Shown one piece after another: positions 52,011 to 60,360 of a stretch of 64,000 bases of DNA (positions are counted from its first letter, which is position 1; every line of letters starts with the position of its first letter). Source of the DNA: Sulfurimonas sp. HSL3-7 (GTDB lineage: Bacteria; Campylobacterota; Campylobacteria; Campylobacterales; Sulfurimonadaceae); assembly GCF_039645985.1 (NCBI RefSeq), contig NZ_CP147919.1, positions 1,674,001 to 1,738,000 of the forward strand. The letters run 5' to 3'. The position numbers and the translations under genes are program-made. A model generated the notes under the pieces. It ran no database searches, was not told the DNA's origin, and saw nothing but the letters and a program-made list of their open reading frames with translations.

Positions 52011-55000
52011 TTACGGTAAAATCGTAAACGAATAGGCCGAACCAGCATCCGGTGATGAAGTCGGATAAGCAGTGTTGGCGCCTACGACAATATCCATTCC
52101 GCTAATATCTACTGATTTTCCAAAATAACCTCCGGATACGTCGATCTTGGCCATCTGAAGGTAATTATCCGTCCCGTCATTTTGAAAAAGGTAAGCCGAA
52201 TTTGCATGATGGGCACCGACAATGACATATCCCCCGTCTATGGCCACCGAGATTCCGAACTGGTCATTCCCTCCGGCATCATCGGCGCTGAGCTTGGCTA
52301 CTTGATTGAAACTGTCGCCGCCGTCGTTTTTAAAGACGTAAGCTGAACCGGCATTTGTTACCCCGTTGGGATCTTCGTACCAGGCACCGACGACCACATA
52401 ATCCCCGTCAATGTCGATCGAGCGTCCGAACAGGTCCCCCGCTTCCGCGTCGTCGGCATGGATTTTCGCCACTTCGTTGAACGTATCTGCTGCGGAATCC
52501 TTTTTGAAGATATAGGCTGATCCGGCATTGTTGATACCTAGGGCATGTTCGTAAAAGGCACCGACGGTAATATACTCCCCGCTGACAGATACGGAATAAC
52601 CGAAGTAGTCACCAGCTGTGGCATCCGAAGCGGTAAGCTTATCTACCTGCGTATAGTGATCCAGGCCGTCATTTTTAAAGACATAGGCAGCACCCGCACA
52701 ACATGAACTTCCTACGTATGCATTGTCCGCACCTGCAACAATATAATTGCCGCTTATGTCAACCACCCAACCCAAATGATCATAGACGGCGCCATCATTC
52801 GCAACAAGCTTGGCTATCTGCGTGTAGTTGTCCGAAGCGTCTTTTTTGAATACATATAAAGCCCCGCTGTCAAAAGATGCACTGCTATTATTATTGTCTT
52901 CGCCCATTGCGCCGACTACCACATAATCCCCCTCAATAGCTACCGAATTACCAAAATAGTCGCCTTCTGCACCATCGTCGGATGTCAATTCGGCAATCCG
53001 AATATAATGCCCGTTAATATTTTTTTTATAAACATATGCCGCACCGACATTACCAACACCGCCTACATCCGCAAGCCGAGCACCAACAACAGCATACTCC
53101 CCATTAATGGCCACGTCGTATCCAAAATCATCCTCTGTTCTAGGAGTGTCAGCTTCGAGTTCATTAAGTTCAATGACCTGAAAATCGCCATCACTGACCA
53201 CAACGGTACGGACAGCAGTTGCAATATTGCCTGCTGTATCACCAACCGTGTAGGTAACACTATAGGTTCCGACGATAGAGGTGTCGACATCGTCGCTTGT
53301 CTGTATGGATGCCGTAACATCACCGTCGATATTATCATGCGCCGTGGCCCCCGGATCGCTAAAGGTGTCGCCCAGCTGCAGATTTAAAGGATTATCCCCT
53401 ATAATCGTAACGACGGGAGGTGTTGTATCTGCTGTCGGATCACTGACCACAACGGTACGGACAGCAGTTGTAATATTGCCTGCTGTATCACCAACCGTGT
53501 AGTTAACACTATAGGTTCCGACAACAGAGATGTTGACATCGTCGCTTGTCTGTATGGATGCCGTAACATCACCGTCGATATTATCATGCGCCGTGGCCCC
53601 CGGATCGCTAAAGGTGTCGCCCAGCTGCAGATTTAAAGGGTTATCCCCTATAATCGTGATGATAGGAAACGTAGTATCAGGTACACCGCCCAGCGATACA
53701 AACCTGACAGCATCGGCGCTGGTGCCTCCCGTTTCCACATCACGCACAAGGGTAACATTGCCACTGGTGCCCGCATTGAATGAGAAGGTGCCCAGTAAAA
53801 CCCAGTCTCCCGAACCCTGATTCTGATCAATCCCTATCGGCGTAGAACCCCCGGCATGATTGACCGTATAGCTGGCGTCTGTATCACGATCATAGACGGT
53901 AGAACCGGTATACCATACATAAACCTCATAGTAGTCTGCCTCCGGCAGAACGGGTGTCCAGGTCGCGCTGCTGCCGATGGTTCTGCTGAAAACAGAACTG
54001 TCGGCATACTCATCCGGCGCCCCGGACTCGGACCAGGAACCGGTCGTGCTGAAGCCCGAATCATGATTGTCAACGATGATCGCGCCACTGCCTGCAGCCG
54101 GATTGACTGTAATTTCTATATCATCATATCCCTGCAGTTCTGTATCATCTGCACTCAGCCTGAGCACATAAGTTCCATCCTGGCTGAAGCTGACTGTCGT
54201 ATCTTCCGCAGCGGCATTGCTGAATGTTACGGTCCCGGGACCACTGACCTGTGTCCACACGACCGTATAAGGAGCAGGAAGACCGTCATCGGTCACCGTA
54301 CCGTTCAGGCTGGCACCTGCAGGCAGCGTGATCGTCTGATCGGAACCCGCATTTACTACCGGAGCATGGTTTGTAGGCACACCGCCCTGAGACACAAACC
54401 TGACAGCATCGGCGCTGGTGCCTCCCGTTTCCACATCACGCACAAGGGTAACATTGCCACTGGTGCCCGCATTGAATGAGAAGGTGCCCAGTAAAACCCA
54501 GTCTCCCGAACCCTGATTCTGATCAATCCCTATCGGCGTAGAACCCCCGGCATGATTGACCGTATAGCTGGCGTCTGTATCACGATCATAGACGGTAGAA
54601 CCGGTATACCATACATAAACCTCATAGTAGTCTGCCTCCGGCAGAACGGGTGTCCAGGTCGCGCTGCTGCCGATGGTTCTGCTGAAAACAGAACTGTCGG
54701 CATACTCATCCGGCGCCCCGGACTCGGACCAGGAACCGGTCGTGCTGAAGCCCGAATCATGATTGTCAACGATGATCGCGCCACTGCCTGCAGCCGGATT
54801 GACTGTAATTTCTATATCATCATATCCCTGCAGTTCTGTATCATCTGCACTCAGCCTGAGCACATAAGTTCCATCCTGGCTGAAGCTGACTGTCGTATCT
54901 TCCGCAGCGGCATTGCTGAATGTTACGGTCCCGGGACCACTGACCTGTGTCCACACGACCGTATAAGGAGCAGGAAGACCGTCATCGGTCACCGTACCGT

Positions 55001-55529
55001 TCAGGCTGGCACCTGCAGGCAGCGTGATCGTCTGATCGGAACCCGCATTTACTACCGGAGCATGGTTTGTAGGCACACCGCCCTGAGACACAAACCTGAC
55101 AGCATCGGCGCTGGTGCCTCCCGTTTCCACATCACGCACAAGGGTAACATTGCCACTGGTGCCCGCATTGAATGAGAAGGTGCCCAGTAAAACCCAGTCT
55201 CCCGAACCCTGATTCTGATCAATCCCTATCGGCGTAGAACCCCCGGCATGATTGACCGTATAGCTGGCGTCTGTATCACGATCATAGACGGTAGAACCGG
55301 TATACCATACATAAACCTCATAGTAGTCTGCCTCCGGCAGAACGGGTGTCCAGGTCGCGCTGCTGCCGATGGTTCTGCTGAAAACAGAACTGTCGGCATA
55401 CTCATCCGGCGCCCCGGACTCGGACCAGGAACCGGTCGTGCTGAAGCCCGAATCATGATTGTCAACGATGATCTCAGCAGCATACAGGAACTTAACCATA
55501 AAAAGCGCAATAAAAAATACACGTTTCAT
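52011..55529 (-). CDS. large secreted multidomain protein (golvesin-like, PKD, Cry22-like Ig, FG-GAP)
   Basis: An 1172-residue protein with a signal peptide (about 1-17). Domain order is: golvesin-like beta domain (about 18-145), PKD-type Ig (about 157-247), the same pair repeated (250-480), a third golvesin-like domain (482-610), two Cry22/DUF5011-type Ig domains of 83 residues each (about 612-780), and about seven FG-GAP/integrin-alpha-like repeats (790-1172; units such as GDYFGNSVAIEGDYVVVGA). Such architecture is typical of adhesins or matrix proteins. No LPxTG, autotransporter or T9SS tail is seen. A GGAAGGA ribosome site precedes the ATG, and a c-di-GMP-type riboswitch candidate lies about 100-160 nt upstream. 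Confidence 0.85.
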   Translation of the reverse strand: MKRVFFIALFMVKFLYAAEIIVDNHDSGFSTTGSWSESGAPDEYADSSVFSRTIGSSATWTPVLPEADYYEVYVWYTGSTVYDRDTDASYTVNHAGGSTPIGIDQNQGSGDWVLLGTFSFNAGTSGNVTLVRDVETGGTSADAVRFVSQGGVPTNHAPVVNAGSDQTITLPAGASLNGTVTDDGLPAPYTVVWTQVSGPGTVTFSNAAAEDTTVSFSQDGTYVLRLSADDTELQGYDDIEITVNPAAGSGAIIVDNHDSGFSTTGSWSESGAPDEYADSSVFSRTIGSSATWTPVLPEADYYEVYVWYTGSTVYDRDTDASYTVNHAGGSTPIGIDQNQGSGDWVLLGTFSFNAGTSGNVTLVRDVETGGTSADAVRFVSQGGVPTNHAPVVNAGSDQTITLPAGASLNGTVTDDGLPAPYTVVWTQVSGPGTVTFSNAAAEDTTVSFSQDGTYVLRLSADDTELQGYDDIEITVNPAAGSGAIIVDNHDSGFSTTGSWSESGAPDEYADSSVFSRTIGSSATWTPVLPEADYYEVYVWYTGSTVYDRDTDASYTVNHAGGSTPIGIDQNQGSGDWVLLGTFSFNAGTSGNVTLVRDVETGGTSADAVRFVSLGGVPDTTFPIITIIGDNPLNLQLGDTFSDPGATAHDNIDGDVTASIQTSDDVNISVVGTYSVNYTVGDTAGNITTAVRTVVVSDPTADTTPPVVTIIGDNPLNLQLGDTFSDPGATAHDNIDGDVTASIQTSDDVDTSIVGTYSVTYTVGDTAGNIATAVRTVVVSDGDFQVIELNELEADTPRTEDDFGYDVAINGEYAVVGARLADVGGVGNVGAAYVYKKNINGHYIRIAELTSDDGAEGDYFGNSVAIEGDYVVVGAMGEDNNNSSASFDSGALYVFKKDASDNYTQIAKLVANDGAVYDHLGWVVDISGNYIVAGADNAYVGSSCCAGAAYVFKNDGLDHYTQVDKLTASDATAGDYFGYSVSVSGEYITVGAFYEHALGINNAGSAYIFKKDSAADTFNEVAKIHADDAEAGDLFGRSIDIDGDYVVVGAWYEDPNGVTNAGSAYVFKNDGGDSFNQVAKLSADDAGGNDQFGISVAIDGGYVIVGAHHANSAYLFQNDGTDNYLQMAKIDVSGGYFGKSVDISGMDIVVGANTAYPTSSPDAGSAYSFTILP
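53203..53700 (-). repeat. 249-bp tandem duplication (Cry22-like Ig domains)
   Basis: Two successive units of 249 bp (83 codons) inside the large secreted gene are nearly identical; for example the block ACGGTACGGACAGCAGTT recurs at 53203 and 53452. Only a few substitutions separate them, changing DVDTSI to DVNISV and T to N. Confidence 0.75.
53697..55473 (-). repeat. 696-bp tandem repeat array, two and a half copies
   Basis: Copy 1 spans 54778-55473, copy 2 54082-54777, and a partial copy 3 about 53697-54081. Each full unit encodes a golvesin-like plus a PKD domain (232 residues). Comparing the lines by eye I found no base difference between copies within the shared parts. That implies very recent duplication or active gene conversion, and possible length variation in the population or assembly collapse. 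Confidence 0.88.
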
Positions 55530-55627
55530 TGTCTCATCCTTCCAATATTTTAGAATAGATGAATTTTGAACAGATGACTTCTAGCCAGCATTTCAAAACG
55601 ACATTTAATGTATGATAGTTGCTGAGT

Positions 55628-55687
55628 AGCCAGGCGTTCTTCTGGAGGTCCTTAGCTTTCCGTCCTGCCCTCACAGACAGTTTGGCT
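55628..55687 (-). ncRNA. candidate c-di-GMP-I (GEMM) riboswitch
   Basis: Read on the minus strand: P1 arm AGCCA, then AA, a P2 stem CTGTCT/GGGCAG closed by the GNRA tetraloop GTGA. Next come GACGGAAAGCT (GEMM consensus GACGCAAAGCC), AAGGACCTC (consensus ACGGGTCTC) and a closing P1 arm TGGCT. These are the main conserved blocks of the class I c-di-GMP aptamer in order. It lies about 100 nt upstream of the start of the large secreted protein, a common GEMM target type. P3 is weak, and no terminator is obvious. A second CTGGCTA about 35 nt downstream could compete with the P1 arm. Confidence 0.68.
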
Positions 55688-55897
55688 TTATTGCAGTTAA
55701 GAACATGATATCACATATAAAAATCAAAGTAAAGTAATCTAATACAAATCTCGATATAAAAGACAAGTCAATTGACCCGATCTAATAAAATAAAAAGTGA
55801 ACATATTCTATCAACAGAGCCGTTTTGAATAAATGTTTGAATAATGCTTATCCGGAGTCAGAGCTGGAATTGTATTTGCCGAAATTAACATTTTTTC

Positions 55898-56089
55898 CTA
55901 AAATTCAAGCACACTTTTCTCTTCGGTGAGAATAACACGGCCATCTTTAAAGTATTTAAACTCCTACTGAAGGCTTATCTCATAATTATGTGCCATATAG
56001 TACTGACTAATCATAACCTCAACAATATCGTGTCGGTTCAGATTGAGTTCAATTCAAAATTCTCTCAGTGTCGTTTGCCCTCCGAACAT
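55898..56089 (-). pseudogene. 64-codon relic with two in-frame stops
   Basis: One frame reads protein-like from MFGGQTTLREF, a TGA, IELNLNRHDIVEVMISQYYMAHN..., a TAG, then EFKYFKDGRVILTEEKSVLEF and a terminal stop. Only two stop codons break it and the frame is kept, so it looks like a recently decayed small gene. Family not recognised. Confidence 0.4.
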
Positions 56090-56095
56090 GCATAA

Positions 56096-56329
56096 GTATC
56101 CCGCACCGCATTCTTTTTCTTATACAATACCCTTGCAACGATAAACGACGCACTGAAAGAACTGCTTGTACAGGTAATTTTCCGGTCATATACAGGCTTA
56201 AAGCATGCATTGCTGACATACGTCAGCTACATCGCCTACTACCAACCGAAAAATGAGGAAGAATTCCTGTCCGTCAAAAAAATCGTGCTGAAAAAAATGA
56301 ATTCTCCAGGAAATCTCTGCCCAGACTGA
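56096..56329 (+). pseudogene. headless reading frame, probable gene remnant
   Basis: After a TAA, a frame of about 78 codons runs without ATG, GTG or TTG start near its beginning; it reads TINDALKELLVQVIF, LTYVSYIAYYQPKNEEEFL and VLKKMNSPG before a TGA. Composition is protein-like. It is probably the 3' part of a lost gene. The rest of 55.7-56.5 kb is AT-rich and shows nothing else. Confidence 0.3.
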
Positions 56330-56577
56330 TCCGGGACGATTGAGGAAAGGGAATAGAAACGGTATTTTCTAACTTTTCGGTATACCCAACACACGTTCCT
56401 AGTGAATCATCTAAGTTGATGGAAATCATGCAAATAGACTACACGATGAAGCATACTCAAGTTTTTTGCACATCGAGCGATACAAAGACTGCCAAAGCTT
56501 ATGTAAATGTTACCTTTTTGTAAACAAGGTTTAAAAAGCGAAAATTTTATCCTGTCAACGATACATTGATTTATACT

Positions 56578-59500
56578 TTACGCCACATCCACTGCTTCGA
56601 AATGTGCCAGTTCGTCGAGTACTTTGCTGTCCACCCTTATCGCAGAATCGATCACAACATTCTGCAATTTTGAGACAATGTTGAGCTGAAGCGGGCGGTT
56701 GCCCGGATAACGCCGGACCAGACGGTAAAGCTCTTCGAGCAATTCCGTGCTCTTGTCCATACGCAGGCGAAGTTTCAACATTTCAGGCGGCTTCTCAACG
56801 ATCTTTGTCACCACCTTTTTTGCCTCTTTTTTGACTTCGTCCAGGGTAAAAATCTTCAAAACACTCATGCGGGTAAACTGCTCAGTATGGGTCACTTTGA
56901 CTTTAAATGCAACCGGGTCATTCAGATTCATCCCTTCGAGCTGATCGAGTTTATCACTGAAGAGCATCATCTCGATATTGCCGTGAAAGTCCATCAGGTT
57001 GACGATACCGAACTGGTTGCCCTTCTTGGAGATCTTCTTGGTGATCTCTTCGACTTTCCCGATAAAGATCGCCGTCGAACCGTCGGTGATGTTGTCGATA
57101 TCGGAAGAGAGCGTGTATGTAAGTGCATCGATGCGCTCGCGGAAATCATCGAGCGGGTGGCCCGAAACGTAAAAGCCCAGCGTATCTTTCTCAAAATCCA
57201 GTATCTCTTTGAGCCCGAACTCCGCCTCGTCTTTCAGGGTAAGCTCAACGGTAGAGATCTCCTCATCATCACCGAAGAGACTGCCGATTGCATTTTTCTT
57301 CGCCTGTGAAGCATCTTTCGCTGTCTGGATAATCAGGTCCATCTGCCCAAGGATCGCACGGCGGGAGAGTCCGAAAGCATCAAAACCGCCCGATTTCGTA
57401 ATCGACTCGAGCACCCTCTTGTTGACCTTCTGCGGCTCGATGCGGTTGACAAAGTCCTGCATTGAACTGAACTCGCCGTTCTCACGAACCTCCAGAATGG
57501 ACTGGACGGCCGCTTCTCCGACGCCTTTGATCGCGCCGAGCCCGAAAAGGATGACATCCTGACCGTCTTTCTCGATCGCCGAGAACTCCAGCTGCGAATG
57601 GTTGATATCGGGAGGCGAGAGTTCGATACCCATGCGCTTGACCTCATCGATATACTTGACAATCTTGTCCGTATTGTCCTTCTCCGAGGTGAGCAGTGCC
57701 GCCATGAACTCCTGCGGATAGTAGGTCTTCAGCCACGCCGTCTGAAAGGTGACCATCGCATAGGCCGCCGAGTGCGATTTGTTGAAACCGTAACCGGCGA
57801 ACTTTTCGATCAGGTCAAAAAGCTCCGAAGCGGTCTTATAGTCGAGCCCTTGTTTTTGCGCCCCTTCGGAGAACAATTTGTTGTACTTGAGCATCTCCTC
57901 GACCTTCTTCTTACCCATCGCGCGGCGGACGATGTCCGCACCGCCGAGGCTGAAGCCCCCGATGGTCTGAACGATCTGCATGACCTGTTCCTGGTAGACG
58001 ATGACCCCGTAGGTCGGCTTCAGTATCTCTTCGAGGGCATCAAAGACATAGACGATCTCCTGGCGCCCGTGCTTACGCTCGATGAAATCATCGAGCATCC
58101 CCGACTCCATCGGACCCGGACGGTAGAGTGCCAGGACCGCGATCAGGTCTTCGAAGGTTGAAGGTTTGAGCCGTTTGTTCAGATCCTGCATTCCCGAACT
58201 CTCTATCTGGAACATCCCGACCGTCTCACCCGTCTGGATCACCCTGTATACCTCGGCATCGTTTTCATCGATCTCATGCCAGTTGATATCCCGGTCATAA
58301 CGGGTTTTGACCAGCTTGATCGCCGCATCGATAACATCAAGGGTCTTCAGACCCAGGAAGTCGAACTTGATGAGATCGACATCTTCAAGATAGTTGAGCG
58401 AATACTGCGTGACAAAGGTCGTTTCGCCCGAAGGCTTGTAGATCGGGGTCTTGTACCAGAGCTCCCGGTTGGAGATAACGACACCGGCAGCGTGCATCCC
58501 CGCATTGCGCTTTAGCCCTTCGAGTTTTTTGGAGAATTCCCAGACGCGTGCAGCCTGCGGGTCGGTCTCGATCAGTTCCCGGATCTTCGGCTCCTTCTGG
58601 AAAGCCCCGTCTTTGAAGCCCTCGCTGCCGGGTTTGCCCTTGCCGTTGAGGGTGATGCCCAGTTCGTCCGGGATCAGTTTCGCCATCTTGTCGGCCTGCG
58701 AAAGCGGCACGTCGAGGACGCGCGATACGTCGCGGATGACCCCTTTGGCCAGCAGGGAACCGAAGGTGATGATCTGCGCGACCTGGTTACGTCCGTACTT
58801 CTCGACGACATAGTCGATCACCTCGCCGCGGCGGGCCTGCATAAAGTCCATATCAATATCGGGCATCGATACCCGCTCCGGGTTGAGAAAACGCTCAAAA
58901 AGCAGGTCGTATTTCATCGGGTCGATATCGGTGATATCAAGGGCAAACGCAACCAGCGAACCGGCGGCGGAACCCCGTCCCGGTCCGACGGCCACGCCCA
59001 TATTCTTCGCCTCTTTGACGAAATCCCAGACGATCAGCATATAACCCGGGAACTTCATGGAGTTGATAACATCCATCTCAAATTCAAGACGTTCCCGGTA
59101 CTCGTCATGGCGTTCCTGCGGGACATGTTGAAGACGGTTTTCAAGCCCGACCTTGCAGCGGTGGATAAAGTACTCGGCGTCGTTCTTGTCGGCAGCACTC
59201 AGCCATTTCTTTTTCGCCTCCTTGTCGGCGTCTTCACTCAGCGGTGCATCGTCCTCATAGTTGATATCAAGGTTCTCGCGCGCAGCATATTCAGGGGTGA
59301 ACTTGAAGTTCGGCGGTGTCGGGTCACCGAGTTTCAGCTCAAGCTGGCACTTCTCGACGATCTCCTGGGTATTCTCCAGCGCTTCGGGGATATCGGCGAA
59401 GAGGCGGGCCATCTGTTCGGGCGATTTGAGATAGAACTCGTGCACCGAGTGGCGCATACGGTTGGGATCGTCATAGAGTTTATTCATCCCGATACACATA

Positions 59501-60189
59501 AAGGCCTCATGGTACTGTGCATCGTCGGGAAAGGTGTAGTGGGTGTCGTTGGTGGCGACAATCTTGATCCCCGTCTCCCGGCTGAGTCTTAGCACCTGCT
59601 CGTCGATATAGAGCTGGTCGCCGATGCCGTGGCGCATCAGTTCAAGGTAGAAGTCGTCGCCGAAGATCTCTTTATACTCCAGCGCGACACGTTTTGCCCC
59701 CTCGTACCCCTCTGCCCCGTTACGGACATTACGCTGGTTCTGGAGGTTGAGATGCCAGTTGACCTCGCCCTGCAGACAGGCAGAAGAGCAGATGAGCCCC
59801 TCGCTATGCTCGCGGAGCTCTTTCTTGTTGATACGCGGGAAGTAGTAGAAGCCGTCGATGTAGGCTTTGGAGCTGAGATACATCAGGTTTTCGTACCCTT
59901 TCTGGTTCTTGGCGTAGAGGCAGATATGGAAACGCTGTTTTGTACTTCTGTCGTCGATCATCTCGCCGTTGTGGATGTAGCCTTCCATCCCGATGATCGG
60001 TTTGATGCCCGCCGCTTTCATCTGCTTGTAAAAATCGATGGCACCGAACATGTTGCCGTGGTCGGTCATGGCCACCGAAGTCATTCCCAATGCTTTAACA
60101 CGCTCAACAAGGTTGGATATCTTGTTGGCGCCGTCAAGAAGGGAGTATTCGGTATGCAGGTGAAGGTGGGTAAAAGGCTGTACGCTCAT
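56578..60189 (-). CDS. dnaE: DNA polymerase III subunit alpha
   Basis: The replicative polymerase of the C family, 1203 residues, a usual length. The N-terminal PHP domain begins HLHLHTEYSLLDGANKI (about 9-25). The polymerase palm has GPGRGSAAGSLVAFAL and the catalytic aspartates in MPDIDMDF (about 430-470). The fingers, tandem helix-hairpin-helix and an OB-fold (STAIFIGKVEEITKKISKKG, about 1035) follow. The long conserved block FDFLGLKTLDVID is also intact. A minus-strand -10 (TATAAT, 60229-60234) lies 40 bp upstream. No inteins or breaks. Confidence 0.97.
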   Translation of the reverse strand: MSVQPFTHLHLHTEYSLLDGANKISNLVERVKALGMTSVAMTDHGNMFGAIDFYKQMKAAGIKPIIGMEGYIHNGEMIDDRSTKQRFHICLYAKNQKGYENLMYLSSKAYIDGFYYFPRINKKELREHSEGLICSSACLQGEVNWHLNLQNQRNVRNGAEGYEGAKRVALEYKEIFGDDFYLELMRHGIGDQLYIDEQVLRLSRETGIKIVATNDTHYTFPDDAQYHEAFMCIGMNKLYDDPNRMRHSVHEFYLKSPEQMARLFADIPEALENTQEIVEKCQLELKLGDPTPPNFKFTPEYAARENLDINYEDDAPLSEDADKEAKKKWLSAADKNDAEYFIHRCKVGLENRLQHVPQERHDEYRERLEFEMDVINSMKFPGYMLIVWDFVKEAKNMGVAVGPGRGSAAGSLVAFALDITDIDPMKYDLLFERFLNPERVSMPDIDMDFMQARRGEVIDYVVEKYGRNQVAQIITFGSLLAKGVIRDVSRVLDVPLSQADKMAKLIPDELGITLNGKGKPGSEGFKDGAFQKEPKIRELIETDPQAARVWEFSKKLEGLKRNAGMHAAGVVISNRELWYKTPIYKPSGETTFVTQYSLNYLEDVDLIKFDFLGLKTLDVIDAAIKLVKTRYDRDINWHEIDENDAEVYRVIQTGETVGMFQIESSGMQDLNKRLKPSTFEDLIAVLALYRPGPMESGMLDDFIERKHGRQEIVYVFDALEEILKPTYGVIVYQEQVMQIVQTIGGFSLGGADIVRRAMGKKKVEEMLKYNKLFSEGAQKQGLDYKTASELFDLIEKFAGYGFNKSHSAAYAMVTFQTAWLKTYYPQEFMAALLTSEKDNTDKIVKYIDEVKRMGIELSPPDINHSQLEFSAIEKDGQDVILFGLGAIKGVGEAAVQSILEVRENGEFSSMQDFVNRIEPQKVNKRVLESITKSGGFDAFGLSRRAILGQMDLIIQTAKDASQAKKNAIGSLFGDDEEISTVELTLKDEAEFGLKEILDFEKDTLGFYVSGHPLDDFRERIDALTYTLSSDIDNITDGSTAIFIGKVEEITKKISKKGNQFGIVNLMDFHGNIEMMLFSDKLDQLEGMNLNDPVAFKVKVTHTEQFTRMSVLKIFTLDEVKKEAKKVVTKIVEKPPEMLKLRLRMDKSTELLEELYRLVRRYPGNRPLQLNIVSKLQNVVIDSAIRVDSKVLDELAHFEAVDVA

Positions 60190-60360
60190 AGTATTCCTGT
60201 CAAAAATAGTAGTAGTTTAGTGAAAGATATTATAGTCTTTAGAGGTTAAAACTGGCTGTGTTTTGATGCGTCAATTTGTCTGCAAGCACGGCACAAGACA
60301 CCGGATTTTTACTTTGATAAGGTATAATCGCGGTTAAATTCCACACAGCCAGGACATCAT

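Noticed and set aside
53856-55175. Two identical 207-codon plus-strand frames
   Set aside because: They are the complement of the identical 696-bp repeats in the secreted protein gene; identity comes from the repeats, not from a duplicated gene.
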